Assembly (NCBI RefSeq): GCF_001418015.1
Contig: NZ_LIQG01000032.1
Span: forward strand, 62,001 to 126,000
Length of the DNA: 64,000 nucleotides
Source: Lacinutrix mariniflava
Lineage (GTDB): Bacteria > Bacteroidota > Bacteroidia > Flavobacteriales > Flavobacteriaceae
Direction: 5' to 3'
Below are positions 1 through 8,290 of this stretch, one piece after another. Both the position numbers and the translations under genes were made by a program. Under the pieces are notes generated by a model. The model was not told where the DNA came from and made no database searches. It saw only the letters and a list, made by a program, of their open reading frames with translations. The first letter of the stretch is position 1, and each line of letters starts with the position of its first letter.

Positions 1-82
1 ATAACAAATATTGATATTATTGCAAAAATAAAGCGATTAAATTATGTATTTCATAATTGAACTTATAACACCAAAACTGTAA

Positions 83-1840
83 ATGAAAGAATTACAGCAT
101 CTTAATAAATATTTCTTAAAATATAAAACGCAATTATTAATTGGAATTGCAATTACAATTATCTCAATTCTCTTTAAGGTATATGTGCCAAAACTAATTG
201 GGTCTATTATAGACATTGTAAATAACCAATTACAACATCCTGAAAATTCGCTTGTAGATTTCAAGAGCCAGTTACTAAATAATATTTTGCTTATTATAGG
301 TACTGCAATTATAGCAGGCGTATTAACTTTTTTTATGCGCCAATACATTATAAATGTATCGCGTTATATAGAGTTTGATTTAAAGAATGAAATCTACCAA
401 CAATATCAAAAACTCTCTCTAAACTTCTACAAAAAAAATAGAACTGGAGATTTAATGAATAGAATTAGTGAAGATGTTGGGCAAGTAAGAATGTATGCAG
501 GACCAGCAATTATGTATAGTATAAATACCATTACTTTATTTGTTGTTGCTTTAGTTTTTATGTTTAAACAAGCTCCAATACTTACGCTTTATACTATTAT
601 TCCATTACCTATTTTATCTGTTTTAATCTATTTAATTAGTAAAGAAATCCACAAACGTAGCACAGTTGTACAAGAATATTTATCTAAACTTTCAACCTTT
701 ACTCAAGAAGCGTTTAGTGGTATTTCTGTTATTAAAGCTTATGGTATTGAACCACAAACACAAGCCGATTTTAATACACTAGCCAAGACCAGTAAAGAGA
801 AACAATTAAGTTTGGTTCGTGTGCAGTCGTTCTTTTTTCCAATGATGTTGCTACTTATTGGTATTAGTAACATTATAGTTATCTATATTGGAGGTAAACA
901 ATATATTAATGGTGAAATCTCCCTTGGAAACATTATTGAATTTATAATTTATGTAAATATGCTAACTTGGCCGGTAGCAACTGTAGGCTGGGTAACATCT
1001 ATTGTTCAGCGCGCTGAAGCATCCCAGAAACGTATAAACGAGTTTCTAAAAATTGAACCTGAAATAAAAAACAATAGTCCTGAGCCCTCTCTAATAACAG
1101 GTAACATTGAGTTTAAAGATGTCCATTTTACTTACGACGACACTAATATTAAAGCCTTACAAGGCGTTAGTTTTAAAGTGAATTCTGGTGAAACACTTGC
1201 TATAATCGGTAAGACCGGTTCTGGAAAATCGACTGTACTAGATCTAATTGGAAGACTTTACGATATTGATAAAGGTGAATTATTAATCGATAATAAACCA
1301 ATCGATAAACTTAACCTTACAAGCTTAAGAGATGCTATTGGTTATGTGCCGCAAGATGCCTTTTTATTTAGTGACACTATAAACAATAATATAAAATTTG
1401 GTAAAGAAAATGCGTCTAACGACGAGGTGATTGCTGCTGCAAAAAATGCACAAGTCCATAAAAATATTGCAAAATTCACTAATGGTTACGAAACCATTTT
1501 AGGAGAACGTGGTATTACTTTATCTGGCGGACAAAAACAACGTGTTTCTATCGCTAGAGCAATTATTAAAGAACCAAAAATACTATTATTTGATGATTGC
1601 CTTTCAGCTGTAGATACAGAAACCGAAGAAAAAATTCTAAACAATCTTAAAAATATATCGACTGGAAAAACGAGTATAATTGTAAGTCACAGAATCTCTT
1701 CAGCTAAAAATGCAGACCATATTATAGTATTAGACGATGGCAAAATTGTACAGAACGGAACACATAACCAACTTATTGACAGCGATGGCTACTATAAAGA
1801 CCTTTACTTAAAGCAATTGAGTGAAAGCGCTTCTATTTAG
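83..1840 (+). CDS. ABC transporter half (type IV exporter, MsbA-like)
   Basis: This is a fused permease-ATPase half transporter of 585 residues, which would act as a dimer in the inner membrane. Residues 1-310 hold about six membrane segments. Residues 340-585 are the nucleotide-binding domain, with Walker A GKTGSGKST near 376, signature LSGGQ near 482 and H-loop SH near 533. The Walker B region reads LLFDDCLSAVD near 503-510, so an Asp sits where the catalytic Glu normally is. That residue is typical of the weak site in heterodimeric exporters. The substrate cannot be read from the sequence; lipids or drugs are the usual cargo. It starts at ATG after a leader of at least 82 bases that contains a small hairpin (40-58). 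No partner half is adjacent. Confidence 0.93.
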   Translation: MKELQHLNKYFLKYKTQLLIGIAITIISILFKVYVPKLIGSIIDIVNNQLQHPENSLVDFKSQLLNNILLIIGTAIIAGVLTFFMRQYIINVSRYIEFDLKNEIYQQYQKLSLNFYKKNRTGDLMNRISEDVGQVRMYAGPAIMYSINTITLFVVALVFMFKQAPILTLYTIIPLPILSVLIYLISKEIHKRSTVVQEYLSKLSTFTQEAFSGISVIKAYGIEPQTQADFNTLAKTSKEKQLSLVRVQSFFFPMMLLLIGISNIIVIYIGGKQYINGEISLGNIIEFIIYVNMLTWPVATVGWVTSIVQRAEASQKRINEFLKIEPEIKNNSPEPSLITGNIEFKDVHFTYDDTNIKALQGVSFKVNSGETLAIIGKTGSGKSTVLDLIGRLYDIDKGELLIDNKPIDKLNLTSLRDAIGYVPQDAFLFSDTINNNIKFGKENASNDEVIAAAKNAQVHKNIAKFTNGYETILGERGITLSGGQKQRVSIARAIIKEPKILLFDDCLSAVDTETEEKILNNLKNISTGKTSIIVSHRISSAKNADHIIVLDDGKIVQNGTHNQLIDSDGYYKDLYLKQLSESASI

Positions 1841-1860
1841 GTAATAAATCTATTAAAAGA

Positions 1861-1892
1861 AAAACCTTAAAATGTTGCGTGGTTTTATTTTT
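1861..1892 (+). terminator. Weak possible terminator of the ABC gene
   Basis: AAAACC (1861-1866) can pair with GGTTTT (1881-1886) around a 14-base loop, followed by a T-rich run. The stem is only six base pairs and it overlaps the -33 element of the next promoter, so this is tentative. Confidence 0.3.
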
Positions 1893-1904
1893 TTTATATT
1901 TTTG
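1875..1904 (+). promoter_or_regulatory. Bacteroidota-type promoter of the DUF3276 gene
   Basis: TTG at 1875-1877, a 19-base spacer, then TATTTTTG at 1897-1904 match the Bacteroidota housekeeping consensus (TTG-N17-23-TAnnTTTG). The start codon lies 26 bases downstream of the -7 box. Confidence 0.7.
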
Positions 1905-1930
1905 AAACACAATAACAACAAACTACAATT

Positions 1931-2329
1931 ATGCATAATAACGAGATGATGGAGAAAGAGGAGATTTACTCTAAGGTTTTAAGAGCTGGAAGGCGTACTT
2001 ATTTTTTTGACGTTCGAGCTACTAAAGCTGGAGATTACTACTTAACAATTACGGAAAGTAAAAAGTTTACAAATGATGATGGCTCGTTTCACTACAAGAA
2101 GCATAAAATTTACCTATACAAAGAAGATTTTAAAGAGTTCAATACTATTTTACAAGAAATGACAGATTATGTTATTGCTGAAAAAGGTGATGAAGTCATT
2201 AGTGATCGCCATCAAAAAGATTTCAAAAAAGAGTACGATACTCCAACTGAAACAATTACACCTGATGCTGCCGAAGAAGGAACCTCTGCAGAAAGTAGAT
2301 TTACAGATGTAGATTTTGACGATATATAA
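1931..2329 (+). CDS. DUF3276 / PUR-alpha-type nucleic-acid-binding protein
   Basis: This is a 132-residue soluble protein. The first 90 residues match the Bacteroidota DUF3276 family, whose fold is a bacterial PUR repeat: alternating strands around RRTYFFDVR, DYYLTITESK and KIYLYKEDF. The tail (residues 95-132) is acidic and probably disordered. PUR-domain proteins bind single-stranded DNA or RNA, and the cellular role in this phylum is not settled. It has its own strong promoter and a good intrinsic terminator, so it is a single-gene unit. An earlier in-frame Met precedes MMEKEE; ATG at 1931 is used because it directly follows the promoter leader. Confidence 0.9.
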   Translation: MHNNEMMEKEEIYSKVLRAGRRTYFFDVRATKAGDYYLTITESKKFTNDDGSFHYKKHKIYLYKEDFKEFNTILQEMTDYVIAEKGDEVISDRHQKDFKKEYDTPTETITPDAAEEGTSAESRFTDVDFDDI

Positions 2330-2362
2330 AACAAACCAATAGCCTTGGCTACTAATTTTAAA

Positions 2363-2397
2363 AACACTGTTTCTTACGAAATGGTGTTTTTTTTTTA
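2363..2397 (+). terminator. Intrinsic terminator after DUF3276 gene
   Basis: An 11-bp stem (2363-2373 with 2378-2388, two G-U pairs) and a TTAC tetraloop are followed by a run of ten T. It lies between convergent genes and may also stop transcripts from the minus-strand acyltransferase. Confidence 0.85.
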
Positions 2398-2398
2398 C

Positions 2399-3430
2399 TT
2401 AAAGTTTAACTGCCAATAGAGCTATTATTAATACTGAAATAATAAAACAAACAGCAATACCTACAGAGAAGAAAACAGACACCACGATAGCTAATAACGC
2501 TATCCATAATGGTGCAAGCGTAATAGCAATGGCAAACCTAAAAGTACCTGTAAACTCTATCTCTTTAATTTTTGGTTGCGCAACATATTTCCAAATAAAA
2601 TAAGGAACAATACAAACAGTTTTTAAAAACAGTATAAAAAACAACTTTAGGAAACCAAAGCTTTTTTTCTTTTTAGGTTGGCAAGATTTAAAATTTGATG
2701 CTACACACTTATTAACCTCTTCTGGCTCTAGAAAATCAACATTTAAACGCTCTAAATTTAAAAGCACCTTATTATAATTCTCCGTTTCAATATGGGTTGT
2801 TAAGCTTGTTAATTCCTTATAGACATCTTCCTTTAACATTTTTACAGCTTCGTTTTCAGTACTAAAATTATATTTTGAAACTGGAATAGGTTCCCCAAAC
2901 CAAATTAATGCTTCATCGGCAAATGAAGTCGCATTTAGATAGTTAAAACCTACAGGAACTAATAGTAGTTTAGTACTTGGGTTTTCATTTAAGACACCTA
3001 AAACAATTCTTGTAAAACCTTTACTTAAGGGTCTAACCGTACGCTTTAAATTATGACTTCCTTCTGGAAAAATAGTAACCGCATCGTTAGCGTTTAATAA
3101 CGATACACATTGTTTAAAAATAGCGTTATTCTGCTTAATACTCTGCCAACCATCGCGTACACGATATACCGGTATTAGTTGCAATACTTTTAAAATTTTA
3201 CTGACTAAAGGTTTTTTAAAAACTTGAGCTCGCGTTAAAAAATGAGTGTATCTTCCAGATGTTATTGCTAGCAACAAAGGATCTAATAAAGCATTTTGGT
3301 GATTTCCTAGAAATAAAACAGGTGCACTTTTAGGAATATTTAATGGTTTTCTAACTTCAATTTTTTTGAAATAGAAAAACAGGCCAATACTTATATACGT
3401 TTTAACACAAAAAAGTAAAAGTGATTGCAA
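2399..3430 (-). CDS. Lysophospholipid acyltransferase (PlsC family)
   Basis: This 343-residue membrane-associated acyltransferase is probably of the 1-acyl-glycerol-3-phosphate type. The catalytic block is NHQNALLD at residues 43-50, where His44 and Asp50 are one residue further apart than in the classical HX4D motif, as I recall for Bacteroidota members. FPEGSH near 120 is the glycerophosphate-binding block. Hydrophobic segments lie at the N terminus and in residues 255-343. It is the last gene of a tight minus-strand run (CsaA-like, BASS, acyltransferase), with 21 bases to the upstream gene. The exact acceptor (lysophosphatidate, ornithine lipid or other) is not determinable. Confidence 0.88.
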   Translation of the reverse strand: MQSLLLFCVKTYISIGLFFYFKKIEVRKPLNIPKSAPVLFLGNHQNALLDPLLLAITSGRYTHFLTRAQVFKKPLVSKILKVLQLIPVYRVRDGWQSIKQNNAIFKQCVSLLNANDAVTIFPEGSHNLKRTVRPLSKGFTRIVLGVLNENPSTKLLLVPVGFNYLNATSFADEALIWFGEPIPVSKYNFSTENEAVKMLKEDVYKELTSLTTHIETENYNKVLLNLERLNVDFLEPEEVNKCVASNFKSCQPKKKKSFGFLKLFFILFLKTVCIVPYFIWKYVAQPKIKEIEFTGTFRFAIAITLAPLWIALLAIVVSVFFSVGIAVCFIISVLIIALLAVKL

Positions 3431-3451
3431 GAAGTCGGTTTTAGTTAGCTT

Positions 3452-4348
3452 TTAATTAGAATTTCGAGACCAATATAAGGATAAAATTAGACCTGATACA
3501 ATATGCCAAATTCCCCAAAAAGCCGCAATTATTGCCATACCTCCCAATCCATCAAAAAAAGTAAAAATTAACAGTAATCCTAAACCCGAATTTTGAATAC
3601 CTGTTTCTATCATTATCGTCTTTTGATCTTTAAGCGATAAGCTGAATAATTTTGAAACGAAAAAGCCTAAGAGTAATGCTATTATATTATGAATTATTCC
3701 AATACTAGCCACATGCTTTACATAGTCCATAAATACATCTAAATTTTTATAAAACGCAATACACACTATAGCAATAAAAACAATTATAGATAAAGGCTTT
3801 AATAGTTTTGAAAGCTTAATAGCTAAAACTTCGTATTTATTTCTAACCAGCATACCAAGTAATAAAGGCACACCTAATATAAGAGACACTAGTTTTAATA
3901 ACTCTAAAAAACTAATATTTACAGTTTGTAATAAATTTGCTGTTGGCTGATATAAATTGCCATACAATTCGAAGTTTAATGGTGTTAAAAACACAGCTAA
4001 AACAGTAGCAAAAGCAGTTAAACTAATGGATAATGCAGTATTGCCTTTTGCTAAATGTGTCATAAAATTAGAGATATTCCCACCAGGACAAGCTGCGACC
4101 ATAAACAATCCTAAAGCAATACTTGGTTCCGGTTCTATTACTAAAACAAAAAGAAAAGTTACAAAAGGTAAAAGTATAAATTGAGATAAAACGCCAGCAA
4201 TTAGTAATTTTGGCTCTTTTAAAAGCAATTTAAAATCTGTTATTGTGATATTTAAAGCTACACCAAACATAACTACTGCCAATGCAATATTTAAAACCCA
4301 AAGGCCATTGGCATCAAAGTTTATGGACACGCTATCTAAGTCTTGCAT
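3452..4348 (-). CDS. BASS-family sodium-dependent transporter
   Basis: A 298-residue polytopic membrane protein with about nine hydrophobic segments. The conserved CPGGNISN segment near residues 88-95 and the later block ETGIQNSGLG near 248 are hallmarks of the bile acid:sodium symporter superfamily. Bacterial members move organic anions, pantoate or similar solutes with sodium; the substrate here is unknown. It is two bases from the CsaA-like gene upstream and 21 from the acyltransferase downstream, so the three are probably cotranscribed, although no functional link is obvious. Confidence 0.9.
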   Translation of the reverse strand: MQDLDSVSINFDANGLWVLNIALAVVMFGVALNITITDFKLLLKEPKLLIAGVLSQFILLPFVTFLFVLVIEPEPSIALGLFMVAACPGGNISNFMTHLAKGNTALSISLTAFATVLAVFLTPLNFELYGNLYQPTANLLQTVNISFLELLKLVSLILGVPLLLGMLVRNKYEVLAIKLSKLLKPLSIIVFIAIVCIAFYKNLDVFMDYVKHVASIGIIHNIIALLLGFFVSKLFSLSLKDQKTIMIETGIQNSGLGLLLIFTFFDGLGGMAIIAAFWGIWHIVSGLILSLYWSRNSN

Positions 4349-4350
4349 CC

Positions 4351-4686
4351 TTAAGAAACCGTGCTTCCGTTTTTAACTGGGATTTCCGGATTTAGTAAGA
4401 TTACATCTTTCCCATCTACTGCTCCAAGAACCAAACACTCACTCATAAATTTACCAATTTGCTTTTTAGGAAAGTTTACTACTGCCAGAATTTGCCTGTT
4501 TAGTAAGTCTTCTTTTTTATAAAGCGTTGTTATTTGTGCAGATGTTTTTTTAACGCCCAAATCTCCAAAGTCTATTACTAATTGATATGCTGGATTTCTA
4601 GCTTCCGGAAAATCATTAACTTCTGTTATTGTACCTAAACGTATATCTACTTTAGTAAAGTCGTCGAATTGAATGGTTTTGCTCAT
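4351..4686 (-). CDS. csaA: CsaA-like tRNA-binding protein
   Basis: This 111-residue protein is a single tRNA-binding OB-fold domain: FTKVDIRLGTI at the N terminus, then the central KKTSAQIT and VVNFPKKQIGKFMSECLVLG blocks. The length equals the stand-alone CsaA family, which forms dimers that bind tRNA and has been described as a chaperone-like factor in Bacillus. It is the first gene of the minus-strand trio. A promoter-like sequence sits so close to the start codon that the transcript may be leaderless. Confidence 0.9.
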   Translation of the reverse strand: MSKTIQFDDFTKVDIRLGTITEVNDFPEARNPAYQLVIDFGDLGVKKTSAQITTLYKKEDLLNRQILAVVNFPKKQIGKFMSECLVLGAVDGKDVILLNPEIPVKNGSTVS

Positions 4687-4690
4687 GAGT

Positions 4691-4718
4691 TAAAGATAAT
4701 GAAGTTGAATTGCTCCAA
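4691..4718 (-). promoter_or_regulatory. Possible promoter of csaA operon
   Basis: On the minus strand, TTG (4718-4716), a 17-base spacer and TATCTTTA (4698-4691) match the Bacteroidota promoter with one mismatch in the -7 box. The start codon is only four bases downstream of the box, which implies a leaderless mRNA. Confidence 0.4.
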
Positions 4719-4739
4719 CAAACTCAAAAAGTAAAAACA

Positions 4740-4747
4740 TATATTTG
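4740..4747 (+). promoter_or_regulatory. -7 promoter box for SDR gene
   Basis: TATATTTG is a perfect TAnnTTTG box, 35 bases before the SDR start. No good TTG is found at the expected distance upstream. Confidence 0.45.
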
Positions 4748-4782
4748 TTACTTTATTTATAACAATTAAGTCACAAACTAAC

Positions 4783-5592
4783 ATGAAACAATTACAAGGA
4801 AAAATAGTTTTAATTACAGGTGGAGCATCTGGAATTGGCAAAATTCTAGCGCGCTTGTTTCTTGAAAGACACGCAACGGTTATTATTTGGGATATTAATG
4901 AAGAAAGTCTAACCGAAACCGTTTCAAAGTTCTCTTTAATAGGGAAAATTGTAGGCCAGAAAGTAGATATTTCTAATAGTGAAGAAATTAAAAATACAGC
5001 TAAAAAAGTAAGACAAGACTATGGTAATATTGATATTTTAATAAATAACGCAGGAATTATTGTTGGTAAATATTTTCATGAACATAGCACATTAGACATT
5101 ACTAAAACAATGGATATTAATGCCAATGCACCAATGCTTATTACCCATGAGTTTTTGGAAGGCATGATAACCAAAAACTCTGGACAGATATGTAATATTG
5201 CATCTTCTGGCGGATTAATATCTAATCCAAAAATGTCGGTTTACGCAGCAAGTAAATGGGCTTTAATTGGTTGGTCGGACAGTTTAAGATTAGAAATGAA
5301 AAAACTAAAAAAAGACATTTACATTACCACCATAATGCCTTACTACATAAATACAGGAATGTTTGACGGTGTAAAATCCAAACTACCAATACTTGAACCT
5401 GAAGCCGCGGCACTCACCATTTTAAAGGCTATTGAAAAAAAGAAGAGAATGGTTACTATTCCTGGATATATGTACAGATTAGCAAGAATAGGACAAGCTC
5501 TTTTTTCTGTTAATTTTTTCGATTGGTTTGCTGGTAGCTTTTTAGGTATTTATGATACTATGGAAGCATTTATTGGACGTAAAAAACAGTAG
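4783..5592 (+). CDS. Short-chain dehydrogenase/reductase (SDR)
   Basis: A classical SDR of 269 residues. TGGASGIGK near residues 11-19 is the Rossmann dinucleotide-binding turn, NNAG near 87-90 is the structural motif, and the catalytic triad is Ser in IASSGG near 140 with YAASK near 153-157. Members most like this, with a hydrophobic C-terminal part (residues 225-255), include membrane-associated retinol- or lipid-type reductases, but the substrate cannot be assigned. It is monocistronic, divergent from csaA and convergent with the YfiT-like gene. Confidence 0.9.
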   Translation: MKQLQGKIVLITGGASGIGKILARLFLERHATVIIWDINEESLTETVSKFSLIGKIVGQKVDISNSEEIKNTAKKVRQDYGNIDILINNAGIIVGKYFHEHSTLDITKTMDINANAPMLITHEFLEGMITKNSGQICNIASSGGLISNPKMSVYAASKWALIGWSDSLRLEMKKLKKDIYITTIMPYYINTGMFDGVKSKLPILEPEAAALTILKAIEKKKRMVTIPGYMYRLARIGQALFSVNFFDWFAGSFLGIYDTMEAFIGRKKQ

Positions 5593-5664
5593 TTTACAAT
5601 AGAATAAATTGAAATTCCTAAAACAGTATTAACTTGACTTTGTCATCAAAAACAACTAACTTCG

Positions 5665-5731
5665 AAATTACTATAACGTTGAATATAATTCATTGAAACG
5701 GAATGATATTCTAGTGACAGTATAGTAATTT
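5665..5731. repeat. Long imperfect inverted repeat between convergent genes
   Basis: The 11-base arms AAATTACTATA (5665-5675) and TATAGTAATTT (5721-5731) are perfect inverted copies. They enclose a second, nearly perfect inverted pair (5681-5691 and 5701-5711, one mismatch). The DNA or RNA could fold into a two-part hairpin of about 67 bases. It lies in the 173-base gap between convergent genes, so it may serve as a bidirectional terminator or be a small palindromic element. No T-run of classical terminator length follows the arms. Confidence 0.55.
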
Positions 5732-5765
5732 TAAAATTTCAATTGAAATAGAAGCAATTCAACAA

Positions 5766-6305
5766 CTACCAATTCTCTCTTTCCATCAACTGCTCTATAT
5801 GTGTAAAATGATGATTAGAATGCCAAGCATAAATACCTAAGTTTTCGTTTAAAGCTACAACTTCATTACCATCTGGATGAATAAACGTACGTTTTAAGTC
5901 TTGAAAAGAAAGACCTTTTACAAAGTGTACCAATTTAGCATGTATTACTTTAATGTGTAATAGTGAGTTTTCAATTGGCTCATTATAATCATGCTGTTGT
6001 GCCCAAGCATTTTCATTGTAAGCTTTTATTAGAGGATTATCTTCTGTCATTGCCCATTTAAAGCGTGTGTAACTATTATGATGACTATCACTAATATGAT
6101 GTACAACTTGCCGTATTATCCAGCCTTCTGGTCTATATGGTGTGTCCAGTTGTGTAGTGTTTAGATTCTTAACCAAGGCTTCTAAACGGTTTGGAAGTTG
6201 CTCTAAAATAGAAATCCATTCTTTAATATGAGTTTCAGTTATTTCCACAGGACAATCGAATTTTCCTATAGGGTATTTTAGAGATTCTAGTTCTTGGTTT
6301 GTCAT
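5766..6305 (-). CDS. YfiT/DinB-family putative metal-dependent protein
   Basis: A 179-residue member of the DinB-like four-helix bundle family. The metal-binding histidines are visible: HH in QVVHHISDSHHN near residues 67-76 and the C-terminal HSNHH near 162-166. The opening LKYPIGKF is typical of the YfiT (bacillithiol-transferase-like) branch. Bacteroidota members are usually annotated as bacillithiol transferases or metal-dependent hydrolases, and the real substrate is unproven. It is followed by the TPR lipoprotein gene on the same strand, with a 64-base gap. Confidence 0.87.
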   Translation of the reverse strand: MTNQELESLKYPIGKFDCPVEITETHIKEWISILEQLPNRLEALVKNLNTTQLDTPYRPEGWIIRQVVHHISDSHHNSYTRFKWAMTEDNPLIKAYNENAWAQQHDYNEPIENSLLHIKVIHAKLVHFVKGLSFQDLKRTFIHPDGNEVVALNENLGIYAWHSNHHFTHIEQLMERENW

Positions 6306-6369
6306 TTGTTAAATATATAGTTATTATTCATGAGGAGATAACCTCGCAAAAAAGCGCATTGTATGTCTA

Positions 6370-7065
6370 TTACTTTTTATTGTAAGCAGCAATAAAACTT
6401 TTAGCACGTCTATTTCCTGTATTATACTTTAGGGCTTTTTTATAATTCTCTAAAGCTTGTAGACTATCTCCACTTTTTGCATAAGCTTCGGCTAAGCTAT
6501 CGTAAACATTATCACTTGTTGGATGTAATGCTGAATTTAATTTAAAAACCGCAATAGCATCTGTATAATCTTCATCATTAAGAAACTGATAACCAAGCCT
6601 ATTAAAATCATATTGATTTAAAAAAGCACTTGTAGAATCTTCTTTTTGGATGGCTAAATAACCTTCTAATGCCTTATCATATTCTTTGTTTTTTAAATAA
6701 GTACTTGGTACTTGAACAGAGTCTGGTAATTTTTTATAGTTATAAGTTGTTTCTGCTTTTTCTTCTTCAGAAATTTGAGAAATATAAAACACTTCGGTTT
6801 CAGGATGCTTCAAAAATTGAATCTTCTTATTCATTTCTTTAATAAAATAGGTGTTTTCATCTAAATACATAGGCTCTATTTTATCTGCTCCTCTCCATTT
6901 TAAAAACATCTCGTTGTTTTTAAAATAAACCTCTATCACTTCATTTGCATTAAACAAATAGCGTCCAGTGGTATTTTTAACAAATTCTGGAGAGTACTCA
7001 GCAGACTTACCGCAGGCAAATATTATTGTAAATAGTATGGTGTAAATAAAGAATTTGGCTTTCAT
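6370..7065 (-). CDS. TPR-repeat lipoprotein
   Basis: A 231-residue protein with a type II signal peptide ending in the lipobox FAC, so Cys18 would be lipidated. Residues 25-110 form a small beta-rich domain with YLFNANEVIEVYFKNNEMFLKW. Residues 125-231 hold about three tetratricopeptide repeats (KALEGYLAIQ, DAIAVFKLNS, QALENYKKAL). It probably sits in the periplasm or at the outer membrane as a binding scaffold, and no partner is evident. The domain layout resembles the C-terminal part of Bacteroidota serine-hydrolase/TPR proteins, here without the hydrolase. Confidence 0.8.
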   Translation of the reverse strand: MKAKFFIYTILFTIIFACGKSAEYSPEFVKNTTGRYLFNANEVIEVYFKNNEMFLKWRGADKIEPMYLDENTYFIKEMNKKIQFLKHPETEVFYISQISEEEKAETTYNYKKLPDSVQVPSTYLKNKEYDKALEGYLAIQKEDSTSAFLNQYDFNRLGYQFLNDEDYTDAIAVFKLNSALHPTSDNVYDSLAEAYAKSGDSLQALENYKKALKYNTGNRRAKSFIAAYNKK

Positions 7066-7121
7066 GGTTAGTTGTTTTGGTTAATAGACTCTACTTTAAA
7101 ATATTAAATATGGCGCATAAA

Positions 7122-7149
7122 AAAACGCCTCATATATATGAGACGTTTT
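7122..7149 (-). terminator. Intrinsic terminator of the PPIase gene
   Basis: A 12-bp stem with one mismatch (7122-7133 with 7138-7149) has a small ATAT loop. On the minus strand it is followed by a T-run, 30 bases after the PPIase stop codon. Confidence 0.85.
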
Positions 7150-7179
7150 AGAATTATATTTGTTACTAAATAATGTTAC

Positions 7180-8112
7180 TTATTTAACATTCATTAACTC
7201 TACATCGAAAATTAAAGTTGCATCTGGTGGTATTGCTCCTCCTGCTCCTCTAGATCCATATCCTAAATCGCTTGGTATAACAAAACGTGCTTTATCTCCT
7301 ACTTTTAGTAAGCTAACACCTTCGTCCCAACCTGCTATAACCTGTCCCATTCCAAGAGCAAAATCAATTGGTTCGTTACGTTTGTAAGAAGAATCGAAAA
7401 CAGTTCCATCTGTTAAACTCCCTTTATAATGTACAGAAACTGTTTTACCTTTTTCTGCTTGAGCTCCAGTTCCTTTTTGAATAATTTGGTAACGTAAACC
7501 ACTTTCTGTTTGTTCGAAACCTTCCGAATACTTATTTAATTCTGCTGCTTTTGCTTCTCTTTCTGCTGCTACTCTTTTTTCACGAGAACCTTCAAAAGTT
7601 CTAAATGCTTCAATAGCATTAAACTTTTCTGCTGCTTCACCAACTCTTACTATTTCCATCGTTTCAATAGAATCTCCTTGGGCGATAGCATCAACTATAT
7701 CTTGTCCTTCTATTACATTACCAAACACAGTGTGGTTACCATCTAACCAATCTGTAGCGATGTGTGTTATAAAAAACTGACTTCCGTTAGTTCCAGGTCC
7801 TGAATTTGCCATAGACAATATTCCAGGTCCACTATGTTTTAAATCTGGATGAAACTCATCGTCAAATTTATAACCTGGATTTCCTGTTCCTGCTCCTTGT
7901 GGACAACCACCTTGAACCATAAAATCTGCAATTACTCTATGAAATTTTAAACCATCGTAATAAGGAGTTCCTTGAGGCTTAGCCGTGTTCTCCATGTTCC
8001 CTTCTGCTAAAGCAACAAAATTACCTACTGTTCCAGGAGTTTTTTCAAATTCTAGATTTACTAAAATAGTACCTTTATTCGTGTTAAATTTTGCGTATAA
8101 ACCGTCTTGCAT
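7180..8112 (-). CDS. Cyclophilin-FKBP fusion peptidyl-prolyl isomerase
   Basis: This 310-residue enzyme joins two unrelated prolyl-isomerase folds. Residues 5-160 are a cyclophilin with the active-site blocks FHRVIADFMVQGG and GSQFFIT. Residues 165-200 are a charged helical linker (EKRVAAEREAKAAEL). Residues 203-310 are an FKBP domain with VSVHYKGSLTDGTVFDSS and GYGSRGAGGAIPPDATLIF. There is no signal peptide, so it should act in the cytoplasm in protein folding. Such dual-family immunophilins are known in some protists and in Flavobacterium relatives. It has its own promoter and terminator. Confidence 0.93.
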   Translation of the reverse strand: MQDGLYAKFNTNKGTILVNLEFEKTPGTVGNFVALAEGNMENTAKPQGTPYYDGLKFHRVIADFMVQGGCPQGAGTGNPGYKFDDEFHPDLKHSGPGILSMANSGPGTNGSQFFITHIATDWLDGNHTVFGNVIEGQDIVDAIAQGDSIETMEIVRVGEAAEKFNAIEAFRTFEGSREKRVAAEREAKAAELNKYSEGFEQTESGLRYQIIQKGTGAQAEKGKTVSVHYKGSLTDGTVFDSSYKRNEPIDFALGMGQVIAGWDEGVSLLKVGDKARFVIPSDLGYGSRGAGGAIPPDATLIFDVELMNVK

Positions 8113-8134
8113 TGTCTTGTTTTTTAATGAGCTG

Positions 8135-8142
8135 CAAAGATA
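8135..8142 (-). promoter_or_regulatory. -7 promoter box for the PPIase gene
   Basis: On the minus strand the sequence TATCTTTG is a perfect TAnnTTTG box, 22 bases before the PPIase start codon. The expected TTG upstream is not clear. Confidence 0.55.
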
Positions 8143-8191
8143 GGAAATGATTTGAGATTTACGAATGATGAATAACGATTTTTGATTCTAG

Positions 8192-8290
8192 GTGTTACAC
8201 AGAGACTCGTGGAGGTTGCGCTGAGATATACTAAAGTATTACTTTAATGCTTTTTTTTGACACGGATTTCACAGATTTACACTGATTCTG
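8192..8290. repeat. Interspersed CACAGAG / CACGGATTTCACAG repeat remnants
   Basis: Block one (8196-8228) is a degenerate ACACAGAG..TCGTGGAGG..GCTGAG series. Block two (8259-8290) is GACACGGATTTCACAGATTT followed by ACACTGATTCTGTG. Both show the near-7- to 9-base periodic CACxGATT/CACAGAG wording I know from scattered noncoding repeats in Bacteroidota. The copy number in this genome cannot be seen here. Confidence 0.5.
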
